Shown piece by piece: positions 22,394 to 34,000 of a DNA stretch of 64,000 nt. Below the pieces are notes generated by a model. It was given only the letters and a program-made list of their open reading frames with translations, made no database searches and had not been told where the DNA came from. Each line of letters begins with the position of its first letter. Positions within the stretch are counted from its first letter, which is position 1. Source of the DNA: Antedon mediterranea (taxonomy: Eukaryota; Echinodermata; Crinoidea; Comatulida; Antedonidae); assembly GCF_964355755.1 (NCBI RefSeq), contig NC_092670.1:31671795-31735794 (forward strand). The letters are read 5' to 3'. The translations under genes and the position numbers were made by a program.

Positions 22394-24016
22394 TAGTTGA
22401 GCCTCTCATGACCTGGGATTTGTTTGTCTTCCTACGCCAAGATAATATAGTTCTACAAGCCATGTGCTTTTTTCTCTGAGAAATATTTATTATAAGTGCC
22501 AAAAAAATGTTTTTTTTTCGATATGAAGCCTTTATTATTCAAATCTTTTAATGAAAAATCACACATACCATAAAGAAGGTTAATTTTTGAATCAATATTT
22601 GTGAAAATTACGTGAGGCTCAACTTCAAAACCACCATTTTGTGATATGATGTCATCGTAAGCTAATCAAAGCTGAACTTTCCCGCGATCGGCAGAGCTCA
22701 CGGTTGAATGATTTTGGATTCTGGCTATTTGATTGGTGGACGCGAATCACCCACAGCGGAATGTTTTCTCTCGCGTGTACCAAGAAGTCACGTGATCTCT
22801 CTGTACTGAACGGTACTACACAAATTTAGAGCAATGAATTTGTACGAATTCCGTTAAATAAACAACTCTATATATTTTATAAACATTTAATAACATATTT
22901 TATTGATATTTCCAATGTTGATATATAAAAGAAATTACTATAAAACGTAATTATATGTAATTATTTTAGCGAAAAATGGCGCAATTTGTTTACAACGTTC
23001 GTGACTAAAAACGATCATTTTCGGAAATGTTTTAGACCCTATATTTCGAAAACCACAAGTCAGATTTTCGTAATTCTTTCTTTATTGGAATATTGAAACA
23101 AAATACCAACAGATAATGTTTAAATTGGTTGAAAAATAACAACTTTTAATTTTGCATCGTTATCCCTGCTAATAAAGTGTCATTTCCGGCGAACTAGAAA
23201 GGTGCCATTTATCATGGATTTTGCGTGCGAGAGTGCCATTTCCGGCCATCTAAGTGTGTCCTGTAACAAAATTCGCTTCGCCACAACCCCCAACCATGGG
23301 GGGGGCTGTGGCTCAAATACTCAATATCTGATGTGCCCTTTTTATCTGCGGACCCCCCCCCCCTCCCCCTCTCAAAAAATGTCTGTATCCGCCCCAGATA
23401 ACTCAGATTTTAGTAGGTAAAAAATGTCTCTGTAAGCTTATTAAAACAACCGAAATTGCTCTGAGAGCCAAAGCTTCCAGGGGCCTTCTCCTCCTCGACC
23501 CCGACCGGGGGCCCTTGGCGGCCCCCTGGCCCCCAGCCTACAGTTGCTCGCAAAATACTTGGTGTCAAGAAAACCCCCCTCTGATGCATTCTGGCGGGTA
23601 GTAACAAAGTGCGAGGCAGCGAGGCACGCGTGGCAGGGAAGGCATGCGAGGCAAGTCAGAAATTTATGCGAGGCATCGTTTTACCATCATCAAAAAATGC
23701 GAGGCATCATTTTATCATTTCTCAAAATTGCAAGGCAGGAAATCACCGAAATTGAAGTAGCCTAGGCCTAGGCCCGCTAGGCTAGTTTCCTTTTGCACCT
23801 GCCTTGTATTTTAACCAACTTTATCCTGAATACCACAGCTTAGAATTAGTAGGCCTACTTTAATGAAGAAAAATCACATAAAAGTAACAATAAATCCATT
23901 AAATTGGTGATTTTACAGACGTTGTTTTTCTCGCATTTCGCACACTCAATGTTCAATATTTTGGTTTCTATGGAACGCCAAAAGAGCAAAATTAATTAGA
24001 GGGCTAAAAACTCTGT

Positions 24017-25252
24017 TGTTGTTGCTAAGGTTTTCCGTATTCCGACATTACGCTTTCCACAATGTAACCAACCACTTCCAATGCTACATTCTGAAAGACT
24101 GTCGTTAATTTGGTCCATTTCTCTTGTGGTTCCAGGTCCTGGATGTTTACAGATTGTATACATCTCGATACCTCTCTTTGATATGTTTGTCTGTTTTGTT
24201 GTGCTTGAAGTTTTGACACATCTATTTGTTTGGTTTTCTTAGCGTTACTATTTAATTTATACCATTGTAGTGTTAAAGTTGTCTTGACTAATCTATGATC
24301 AGTGTATGTTCTCGTACCACTGTATGCTCTTGCGTTAGTGACTAGCTTCATGTGTGAATTCTTAACTAGAATGTAATCGATCTGGTTTCTGTAGGGGTTG
24401 CGTCTGATCTCTCCACTCTTCTGATCGTTATGCTGATCGCGTCTCTGCGGGCATTCCCACGTAGTCCTATGTGACATCTTATGTTTAAACATGGTATTTG
24501 TTAGTACTAGATTATTTCTTAGTGCACATTCAACTAGCTGAGTTCCATTATTGTTCGTTTTTCCTTTACCATATCTTCCTACACATTGTGGGTAATCATG
24601 ATGGCTGTCCCCCGTTTTTGCATTCATATCTCCAGCTAATATTAGGATATCTCTGTTTTTTGCTTCATTTAATGCTTCTTGTACTTCGTCATAGAACCTA
24701 TCTCTATCCCAAGGTTGTTGTTTACTATGTTCTAAAGTAGGTGCATATGCGCATACGAAAAGTACATTCCTGGGTTTTGGCCTACGCCTCGACCCAGGCT
24801 TACCTCCTCTACTTTCTATGTTAATTCGGGCTGTAATTACTCTCTCCGATATTTCCTTTAAATTCTGCTTTAAAACTGCTCTCAACTAGAATTCCAACGC
24901 CATGTCTTGTGTTGTTTGCGGGTCCAGTGTAGAAGAAATCATATCTGCCTTTGTTATCGTCAGGCCTGATTTGAATGACATCGCTACCCGCCAGGTGGTG
25001 CGATTGGACCCCGAGAATGTCAAGCTTGTATTTAGCTGCATCGCTGGCTAGTTCTCGTTTCTGAAAATCGCTTCTAATACCGCGAACATTTAAACTTCCT
25101 GTGTTTAAAGACTTTCTACACCTTCCCAAACACATCCTTAAAACCTTCACATAAATATTTGGAAACAAATAAAGTGTGGAAAAAGACTATTTGATGTTAT
25201 TTTCCCTGATGTTATGTAGTGCGGCGTCACCCAGCACTTCCGGATTCCGGAA
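24017..25252 (-). mobile_element. Short non-LTR retrotransposon encoding only an endonuclease, 13-bp target duplication
   Basis: The insertion is flanked by CTAAAAACTCTGT at 24004-24016 and 25253-25265. The right foldback arm (about 25575-25615) shows the uninterrupted version of the site, which confirms the boundaries. On the minus strand the copy starts at 25252 and ends in a CAACAACAACA tail, the microsatellite-like 3' end usual for RTE-type elements. With both ends present but only 1.24 kb long, it is an internally deleted, non-autonomous derivative. Confidence 0.75.
24025..25168 (-). pseudogene. RTE-type endonuclease, one frameshift, no reverse transcriptase
   Basis: Two overlapping minus-strand frames, 25168-24821 and 24885-24025, join at a frameshift near 24860. 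The first has SLNVRGIRSDFQKREL, LDILGVQ and TRHGVGILV; the second has VCAYAPT, LILAGDMNAKTGD, NQIDYILV and the YTDHRLV end. These are the ordered motifs of the LINE endonuclease fold, of the type often annotated as craniofacial development protein 2-like. In LINEs this enzyme nicks the target for reverse transcription. The usual Glu after LGVQ is replaced by Ser-His-His (a Q-E-H/T-H-W type position), so activity is doubtful. The frame ends a few bases before the 3' tail with no RT sequence. Confidence 0.75.
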
Positions 25253-26885
25253 CTAAAAACTCTGTGGAATCCATTTATATTTAACGCATTATTTGGTAAA
25301 AATCAAGTACAATTTCAATAGATTTTGTCACTGTCAGTAAGGAAAAATGTTACTGTTGATAATGTACACGGTTTCGTTAACCTTTTAAAGAATAAAATAG
25401 AAAAATTCATCATAATATCCTTAGTAGGATGTCCTAGGTCTAGACTAGGTAGTGATGTTGATTTAGGATCGATTATTATTCTTTGAAAACAGAACAGTAT
25501 CAGCAGTAACATATTACAACATTTTTATTGACAAATTAACAAATATATTGAAATGAAACGTGTTTTTCACCAATAAATGCATGAGAAATTGACGCATTCC
25601 ACTGAGTTTTAGTCCTCTATTATCGTTGCTCTTTTGGCGCTCCATAGAAACAAAAATATTGAACATTGAATAAGTGAAATTCGCGAACAGTGTGCGAGAA
25701 ACACGCCTGTAAAATCATTAATTTAAGGATTTATTTGTTACTTTTTATGTGATTCTTTCATTAAAGTACTCATGAGGTATACTTCTAAGGTGTGGTATTC
25801 ACACGATAAAGTTAGTTATCAAATTTGGAGTAAAAATACAAGCGAAGGAAACTAGCGCCAGGTTTATTAGTACGGACAACAATAAATAAAAATCGTTCGT
25901 AATATACCTAGCTTACTAAAACAGGAATAGTGTATCATTATTAAATATTACACCAATTATTATTATATCAAAATTGATTAAATTATTTTCTACATAGGCC
26001 TCTTATCTAGGTTAGGGCTAAGCATATTAGCTAAAGTTTAATTTTAGGCCTAGTATTACAATTGTCGGACGTAAGTCTTTTTTCACACGCGCTCCAGAAT
26101 TCTGTCACAATTTTTTTCTTTGCGGCATGTTATTGGATCGGCATATCAGTTACCTTTTATTCACCGCCAGTTATTGAACTTGTCCTGGCAATCGCTGTTC
26201 ACCTTATTTGCGAGAGAGGTACACGTGTTGTTCCTAGAGAATGGAATGTCAAAAATGTCTTTGGCACGCCGCTCAGAGAGAAGTCTGTGCGTTGCTGCTG
26301 AAACCACGTGCTATAGGAGGGGAATGCACCACAATCCTCTGAGCTGAGGGCTGAATCATTCCGCTACCTGCTAAATAGTAAAGAGGAATTTTCCATCTCT
26401 CGGGTCAACCGGATCTAGGCGCAGGGGTGTGACAAAATATTATTTTCACTCTGCTATGTTCGAGAGACATGTGAGTGAACACGCTCGAAATGCCAACAAA
26501 CATTGCAGTCATTTGATGAGTGTGTCGCTATAACAATTATTGTTTATCGAAAGTTGAAGACTGTCGTTCAGATTTTTGAACCGTAGTTTGGGCACTTTTG
26601 TAAAAGTAAAATTTGACACGATATGACTTGAATGAAAAAACAATCGTTACATAAAAATAAACAACATGATGAGTGTATACACGAATCTATTTAGATACGC
26701 TTGTATCGATTGATTATTAGGCCTATAATATAGCATAATAGCACGTTAAGATATGCCTCGCACCTTTTTGAAATTGTAAACTATATGCCCCGCATGCCTC
26801 GCACTTTTGGAAATGATAAAATGATGCCTCGCACAAATATTTGGCATGCCTCGCGTGCCTCGCTGCCTCGCACTTTGTCAACACT

Positions 26886-27286
26886 CCTCCTATTGTTTCC
26901 CCAACATCTAGGAGAGCAAGTCAGGACTTGCACTTCCTGTATAAATGTCTTACTTCTAAGTTTGATTGTGATCTTGTTTCGTTGTTTTATTTTAATGTTC
27001 CTGTTCGTAATCTTCGTAGTAAACCCTTTCTTCATGTTAAATATTCTCGTGTCAATGTTTGTAGACTGTAGACTCTCGTCATTGTACAATTCATGTCTTT
27101 TAAAAAATAATTCTTTAGATATTTTTAACTGTAATTTTTCTCAATTTAAATGTATTATTAATGAAATTATTTAAATTTTCTTTTTCATTTGTATATATTT
27201 ATATTGGCTCATGTTTTATAGTTTAGTTTTTATTTTCAACCTGTTATTGGTGTTTTACACTGTTGGTTTGATATAAAGAATAAAGA
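26886..27286 (+). mobile_element. 3' end of a CR1/Jockey-type retrotransposon, 5' truncated
   Basis: Translated on the + strand, the start reads SRRASQDLHFLYK then FNVPVRNLRSKPFLHVKYSR, the conserved C-terminal tail found after the RT domain of these elements. An AT-rich 3' UTR follows, ending in ATAAAGAATAAAGAAT. The 5' truncation point abuts the right tip of the foldback element. Confidence 0.65.
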
Positions 27287-29164
27287 ATTTGTAGTAGAAT
27301 TCATCGCACTGTTATCTACAATTTACCAAGCATTTGTAATTCTTTTTTACTACTTTTCATATCTATTAGAGGATTTAATTTTATTATAAATGTTACCATA
27401 TTATTAAAACTAAACAAATTAACATATATCCCTTGAATAAGCAGCTCCCTCAAATGAATTCCGCCTCCCCAAAGGGCCCTACAAAACAATAAACACTATA
27501 CTTTAAAATGTTTTAATCATCTAAAACACTGTGAAACAGAGTAGTTTAGTTTTACGAATGTCAAGCATTTTTAATAAGGGTAACTGACAGAAAACGTACA
27601 AGGAGAACATTTTTAACATTCCGAGAACCATCGTCTACACTTCCTAGATGGGGAGCAAGCAAAGCGAGCTCACCGTTAGATAATTAGTTATTGACGATTA
27701 AAACGAATTTAGGTTCAACGATTTGCCCCAAATAGGGGTGTTTTCCGATCGTGGTATACACTGTCTAATGGATGTCCATCTTGAAAATTACCCGCCACAA
27801 AAATGCGAGGAGGCTTCGCATTTCCCTATCTCCTCCTACGATAATTGTTTTTAATAGCCGAAAACCGGTTGAACAGCTAGAGTACAGCATCATAATGTTG
27901 AAGACAGGCCGATTTTCTTTAAAAAAAAACTATTTTGATAGATTTAATATATATTATACAAATGTATTGATTTGCGATGAATGGAACATCCCAATCTCTC
28001 AGTCTGTCAGAGTTTGGTTTAACACAAGTAGGTAAATTTATGAGCCCTTGGTTTAACTCATACGGTAGGTAAATATATGGGCCCTTTGAGAATAAACTTG
28101 CAATACTTTGACAATACTGTAAATACCTATTAACTATTGTTGGTCCTCATTTGAATCGAACATTTCTTACTGTGAATGTTCGTACTGTTAGATGTAATAT
28201 AGAAATATATACAAATAAACTTTATTACTGAGATTGCGGATAGGCTCTACTGTTAGATATATAAACACATTATTATATACAAATAAACTTTATACTGACA
28301 GTTCTTTATCAACGTTTGTATTAATTAATAATTACCAAAAATATAAACGTCGTAGTGGTGTATCGTGACCCATGTACTTTAATATTTCAATCGATTATGA
28401 CAGTGATAGTTTTATAACAAAGTATTAAATCGCAAATGTTTTACTGTTCTTAGAGGTATATTATTTATAGGCCATGAAAATGATATTTTGTTACTGAGTG
28501 GATAAAGAATAGGCCTATATTTAAAAATTGTTCCTCTTTGTACCTATCTGCTTTCCCATCCCTCAACCCTAATGTTACATACAAAACACAAATTGTGTTT
28601 CTTTAAATGAGTCCAAATCAAAAATTTGGACTCATTTTGTGATAAGTTTCTCCTTCGGAAGTAATTCCCAGGGTGTATATATATACCTATTCCCAACTTG
28701 GCTAACTCGTACCTCAACCAACTCGTACCCACACCAACTCGTACATACCTAATTTTTAAGCCTACATTTTAACGGTAACGTGCACTGTATTTTCTTTATG
28801 ATTTAAGCCGTAGGCCGCTTCTACGTGTTACAATATTAGTACACAGTACCGGTAATCAGTTTTAATAATACTGTATACAAATGACCTACCTTCTGATTAA
28901 TAATGGAATGCTAGTTATTGAAACTCTTGATATTCGTAAAACTAAACCTACTCTGTTTCACAGTGTCTTAGATGAGTAATAACATTTTAAAATATAGTGT
29001 TTATGGGTTGGTAGAGCCCTTGTAAGGCGGAGTTCATTTGAGGGAGGAGCTTATTCAAGAGAATTTACAATCAAATAAAATCCTCTAATAGATATGAAAA
29101 GTTGTAAGAATAACAAAATGCTTGGTAAATTGTAGATAACAGTCCGATAAAATCTACTACAAAT
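27287..29164. mobile_element. TIR element with arms of about 240-280 bp, containing a Helitron-like fragment
   Basis: The stretch 27287-27570 matches the reverse complement of about 28925-29164, including ATTTGTAGTAG at the tips and ATCTACAATTTACCAAGCAT nearby. The interior holds a truncated copy of the Helitron-like family (27676-28690). No transposase. I found no clear target duplication. Confidence 0.65.
27676..28690 (+). mobile_element. Helitron-like fragment, copy A
   Basis: Starts with ATAATTAGTTATTGACGATT and follows the same order as the units at 42311, 43605 and 45053, ending near TTCGGAAGTAATTCCCAGGG. It lacks the first 150 bp and the 3' hairpin. Just before it, at 27618-27675, is a GAGAACCATC...CTAGATGG segment resembling another Helitron-like 3' end. 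Confidence 0.6.
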
Positions 29165-30927
29165 AGTATAATAATTATTCTAAGTGATATTTTATTGGGA
29201 TGGTGTTCGGCGTTCATAGAAATAAATACCATTCTAATTGGTATGATTAATACATTATTTAGTTTAAACATCTTTTAACTTCCGCGACAGAGTGGGCCGT
29301 TTCAGCTCAAGAAAGAAGACGCGTTAGACGGCTTGGAACATTGGCAGAAGTATCTCATGGTCCTAACGGAACACAGATAGGCCACAGTTATTCCTGCCAG
29401 CCTACTCAATAACTCGGCTATCGGGGTTTCATCATCAGTTCTCCCTATGTAATTTATATATACTATTCCCCACAATATACTCCGATTCTTTATGGTGTAT
29501 ATTTAATTTGATCTTTATTAATTTGCAGTATAATTATTATTTTGCCACTGCACCTTTCACACGCGTGGTCCGAAAATAAACAATAAACTTAAATGGCTGT
29601 CGCCACCAACGACCAACTTAGTTGAAACCAGGAAGTTGCAAGGTAAAAACGTGGACTCACCGTGAACCCGAAAAATACTTCTAGTTGAACTAAATTATGT
29701 ACAAAATATATTGTTTTTTAAGCATTAACAAAGTAATTCAAGATTTTATAAAACAGGGCATTTTCATTGTTTCTTTCAATTCTCTTTTTCTATACCCGTT
29801 TGGTGAAACCTTTACAAAATAATCGAATGCACAGGCTAACCAAGAACATACATTAATTTTTGGTCTATTGTTCCATTATTAAATTAAATTGGTTCCAAAC
29901 ATGAATTGCATTCGATAGACTTTGCAATTCATCCAGTCTACTATTCTGGAACGCAGGACATGAAAATGTTTGATGTATTAGATCGCAATTTGAATTTTAT
30001 ACATAATAATTATTACACTGAAAACATCACTGATTTTCTAATAATATTCAATGAGAACGATAATTCAGACTTACTTAATATTTAAGTCAAAAGTATTTAG
30101 TATTTGTGCTTATGTATGTTTCTTTATTTTAATAGAAATGTGAAGAAAAGAAGAAGCTAGTAAACTTATCTTTAAAACAATTTATTTATTTATTATTTAT
30201 TATTATTTAAGTTATAAGATTATAATAGAATTGTAAAAACAAAATAAACTGAGTAATGTTATATCTAAAATATTAATACATAAGCAGTAACAATGCGAAT
30301 ACAACAAGGAAATTAGTATTCAAAAACCTAAACAAATAGTTAATGAGTTTAAAAAGAAACAAAGATTAGCGAAACCAGATGAACATTCATCAAATATTAT
30401 GTTGGCTATTTATTTAGCTGATTACATTTAAACCTATAGTATGATTTTATTTCAAACTTTTTTGAATGTGAGCAAACGTCTTCTGGTCGTCAAGATCGTT
30501 GCTACTCAATACAACAATATTTGAATTCAGACTATTTGCTACCCAATCGAATTGGAACTTGTGGGTTTTTCTTATACTCACAGATTTTTCCTCTAAATTG
30601 TTTTTGATTAATTACATTTTTTTGTAGTTTAAAATGCATTCCGTGCCTGTTAATGCATAGCCTACAGTATCTCTTCGGAGATCTCGATTTGTGAACTAAT
30701 AACTGAAAGTGGAAAAAGGTGATAAATCTCTGTTGCGCGTGTGTACAATTGAGAAACAATACTGTTCCGCCGTATCACACTGGGGGTGTTAAAGAGTCGC
30801 TATCCAATGGAAAAAAATAATAACCAACGAATGACAAAAACAACTCTTATATAAGTTGAAAGACTTTCACTTGTTACCAAGCAGGTAAAAAGAAACCCAC
30901 AAAAAGGGAGCGATAAATAAACTGATA
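29165..30927. other. Downstream of the LRR gene: nothing recognised
   Basis: AT-rich DNA with a few short frames (the longest about 75 codons on the minus strand at 30532-30759) that resemble nothing I know. A moderately GC-rich patch at 29280-29420 lacks identifiable coding or RNA features. Confidence 0.5.
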
Positions 30928-31049
30928 TTATATAATATTATTTTCATCAATCTGGGATTCTTCTGGGTCATCATCATCATCGATTCGAAGGAACCTTATC
31001 CCACTCTCTTGAAGACAGAAGTCGGTTTTAAGTTTCTTAACAAAATCAA
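30928..31049 (-). CDS. LRR receptor gene, last coding exon (cytoplasmic tail)
   Basis: The acceptor TTTCTTTTTAG precedes 31049. The exon supplies 2 nt to a split codon then 39 residues and a TAA at 30928-30930. The tail starts VDFVKKLKTDFCLQESG and contains a run of five Asp followed by more acidic residues. The preceding exon could instead read through to a stop at 31492, adding 12 residues; the strong donor G|GTAAGA at 31539 and the in-phase acceptor favour splicing. Confidence 0.75.
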
Positions 31050-34000
31050 CTAAAAAGAAAAACAAAGATAATACAGTACGTACGCACGTTTTTTAACTAT
31101 GCTTTTTACCCTGGACGCATTATTTTTTTCCAATGCAATTAAGGTAGAAATCATGAATAATTCATTAGAATAATTATGACATAATATGGGACATTATAGA
31201 GGGCGCTATATAAGCATGCAGAGAGATTAAATAAATTGTGTAAACACCGTTTGCCAACCGAAATGTTTGGTCTAGTGGTAAAAAGCTTTAACCTATTACA
31301 CTGAAGCACTCGGTTCGAGGTCTTTCAAGAACATATTATTTTTTTTAATAGTTGAGAGAAATTATTTAGAGGGTTAGGCTTAGAATAGTTAGGAAGTAGA
31401 TCAGCTATCTTCCAATTCTTTATAATAGAAAATAATTAAGGTAATGTAATAATAATATATTAATAAAAAAATACTGCACCCTGGACATACATTAAATAGA
31501 GCAGTATATATAATATACAATAATTACATTATTCTTACCAATTACAGCGAGCATGATAGACACGTTCAACATTATTAGAATGACAGGGGTAATCTTGTGA
31601 AGTAAACCAATGACGTCATCTTCACTGGAACTTTCATCCATATTTACGATCGCCCCAATGGATAAATTGACAACGATGAAAACAAGAGTCAACAATTGGA
31701 ATCTCTGCTCTGACTTCTCTTTCATTGGTTGAAGGTACAAATGCAATACAATAAAGATGACGGTAGAAAACAGAGAGTATGACATGCTTGAGGACACGTC
31801 ATCTTTTAAGTTTGCAATAAGTGCCAACAGAGCCTTGCTGTACAGTTCAAATGATTCCCAAAACCAATATGCTTGTTTATATTGTCCACAAAAGAATCGC
31901 ACTCCAATCATCCATCCTTGACCATTGTTTTGTTCACGCTGAGTACAACGTACATGTTGACAGTATAGCATAATCACTATGACCAATGGGAAGCCAATGA
32001 TGTATGTTAAAGCAACGTAAACAAGTGTTTTGTTAGTTTGATATGTAGATCCACCATGTTGGTCCATATCAATTGAGTAGTCTGACGTTAGTACTGGTTT
32101 ATTGATCTTGCCGTCTGATGTGACGTTAAATACCCGAATTGACCACGGCCCCACTGCCATGATATCAGCACATGTATTTGCATACGTAAGATAAAGAAGT
32201 AACATTGACATAACAATACATCTGTCACGTATCCAGCTCTGAGTTATTGCTCCATGACATTTATTCCAGATACAACGAATAAAGTAAACTGTAAACATTG
32301 TTAAAACTATGAAAAGGGGTGTAGCCATAGCAATGCGAAGTGAGTAATAAGCATTCCAAGTTTCATGCAAGCATCTTGGACTTAACATACTAATATATCT
32401 TATGACGTCAAAATATTGAAGTATTCGTCCAGCATACTCAAAGTTTTTAGGCCAATGGATTTCGGTTACTTCTGATAGTATACCTAAAACCTGATAGAAA
32501 TTAATAGCAATTTTTAAATATGTTACAAATGAATCTAGGTTGATGTTTCGGTTATCTACATTTCGTTGCTGCGTTCTCCATATAAGAAAAATCACTCCAA
32601 TCACTGCAAAGCAAACACTAACAAATATGATTACAGTTACAGCTGGCCCTTGGCATTTGTGACATTCATTGAATAAGTCATAATATCCACTTGAACATGC
32701 TGCACAGAACCAGCCTGTATATCCTTCGGCACAGGTGTCATTCAAATTCCGTCCAATATTACAACTCTTTTCTCCAAATGGACACGGATATACTTTTGGT
32801 AACGGACCTTTGTATACAGCATCTTTTAGTTCGTTTGGGTTATCAATTGGAAATGTGTCAGTTTGTAGTTTAGTTATAAATGCTGTGTATTCAGATAAAC
32901 ATGGGGTTTCGTTTTGTTCTTCAACTACACTACAATTTTCTTTGAACTCCCATGACCACCAATAACCCTTTGTTAGATTTTGGTATCCTCCTTCACAGTT
33001 AACACCTTCCGGGCAGGGAAAGCATTGACCATACCGATTCGTTCGATAGAAATTGTCAAGACAATAGCAAGCATTTAAATTGGCAAATGTGCTAGTATTA
33101 GTTCCGGATGGACATGTCTGGCAATCGGCAATAGACACTGCTCCTGCATTATCTGAAAAACTTCCAATAGGACATTTCTGACAGGTTTCTGTATAATTAT
33201 TTCTTTCAATAACTCCTCTTCTATCTTGATAGAAGCCACCTATAAGAAGCCATTATTTCGATAATAAGATAAAATCATTTCTAAAATAGTTAGATATATC
33301 AACATTTAATTATTCATTTATTCAAGTATAAAAAACAAAATATTGCAAGTTTGGAGCCGAAGATAAACTGAGTTGCAATACAGTACAAGTTTTAAAAAAA
33401 TACATAAAACACAGAGCAGGGAGTTGTAATTAGATGGAGTCACATCGATTTTATCAACTCTAATTACAACTCCCTGCACAGAGTTTACAATAAAACATAA
33501 ATTACTTAGTTAAATGATTTAAATATTAAAATTATTGCATAGTTTTAATACCATTTAGTTGATTTACTTTAAATGGTAAAATGGTATTGCTTTACTTAGA
33601 GAAATTCAATTTGAAAACCACGGTAAACTTCCAAAGATTATTTCAATATTATAAAAGAAAACATCACATTACAAAAAAAAAAAAAATGACTTTTCATATT
33701 GTATTTACAAGTCCCATCACGTTTCGCTTTTGAACACACCGTACGGTTCATCAACTTTCATTTCATCAACTCCAGAAATGCCGCAAAAACAATACATTCA
33801 AGAAATCTCAAATATTTATTTCCGATTATGTTTCTACGTATGTACAGATGCAGAGAAAAAAGCTACGAGAGAAAGACCTCCTACGCTACGAGACGACCCA
33901 GTTGTGTATTCCGATACAAGCTACGAGAGAAAGACCTCCTACGCTACGAGACGACCCAGTTGTGTATTCCGATACAAGCTACGAGAGAAAGACCTCCTAC

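Larger units (their letters stand above)
21125..23397. mobile_element. Non-autonomous TIR element, 2.27 kb, with 5-bp target duplication
   Basis: The left tip CTGGGGCGGATCCAGAGGGG at 21125 matches the reverse complement of the right tip CTGGGGCGGATACAGA ending at 23397, followed on both sides by a G/C tract and a GTGCCC or GGGCAC stretch. ATAAC immediately flanks both ends (21120-21124 and 23398-23402), a 5-bp target duplication. The inside has two copies of the TCTG/TCGG repeat and AT-rich DNA but no transposase. Confidence 0.7.
23606..26880. mobile_element. Long foldback/TIR element with TGCGAGGCA subterminal repeats
   Basis: The tips ACAAAGTGCGAGGCAGCGAG (from about 23606) and its reverse complement (ending near 26880) are matched inverted ends. 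Several further TGCGAGGCA or TGCCTCGC copies occur in each arm, like transposase-binding subterminal repeats. A second block of matched arms runs from about 23780-24016 (continuing at 25253) against about 25575-25860. The right arm carries about 875 bp at 25866-26740 absent from the left, and the left arm carries a nested retrotransposon (24017-25252). No transposase found. Confidence 0.65.

Noticed and set aside
26062-26347. Two overlapping 75-79 codon frames in the right arm of the foldback element
   Set aside because: No recognisable domain, no supporting context, and the region is repeat-derived.
31492-31538. Read-through end of exon 17 as the true C-terminus of the LRR receptor
   Set aside because: The 12 extra residues are low-complexity, whereas the strong donor at 31539 joins in phase to an exon with a good acceptor and an acidic tail.
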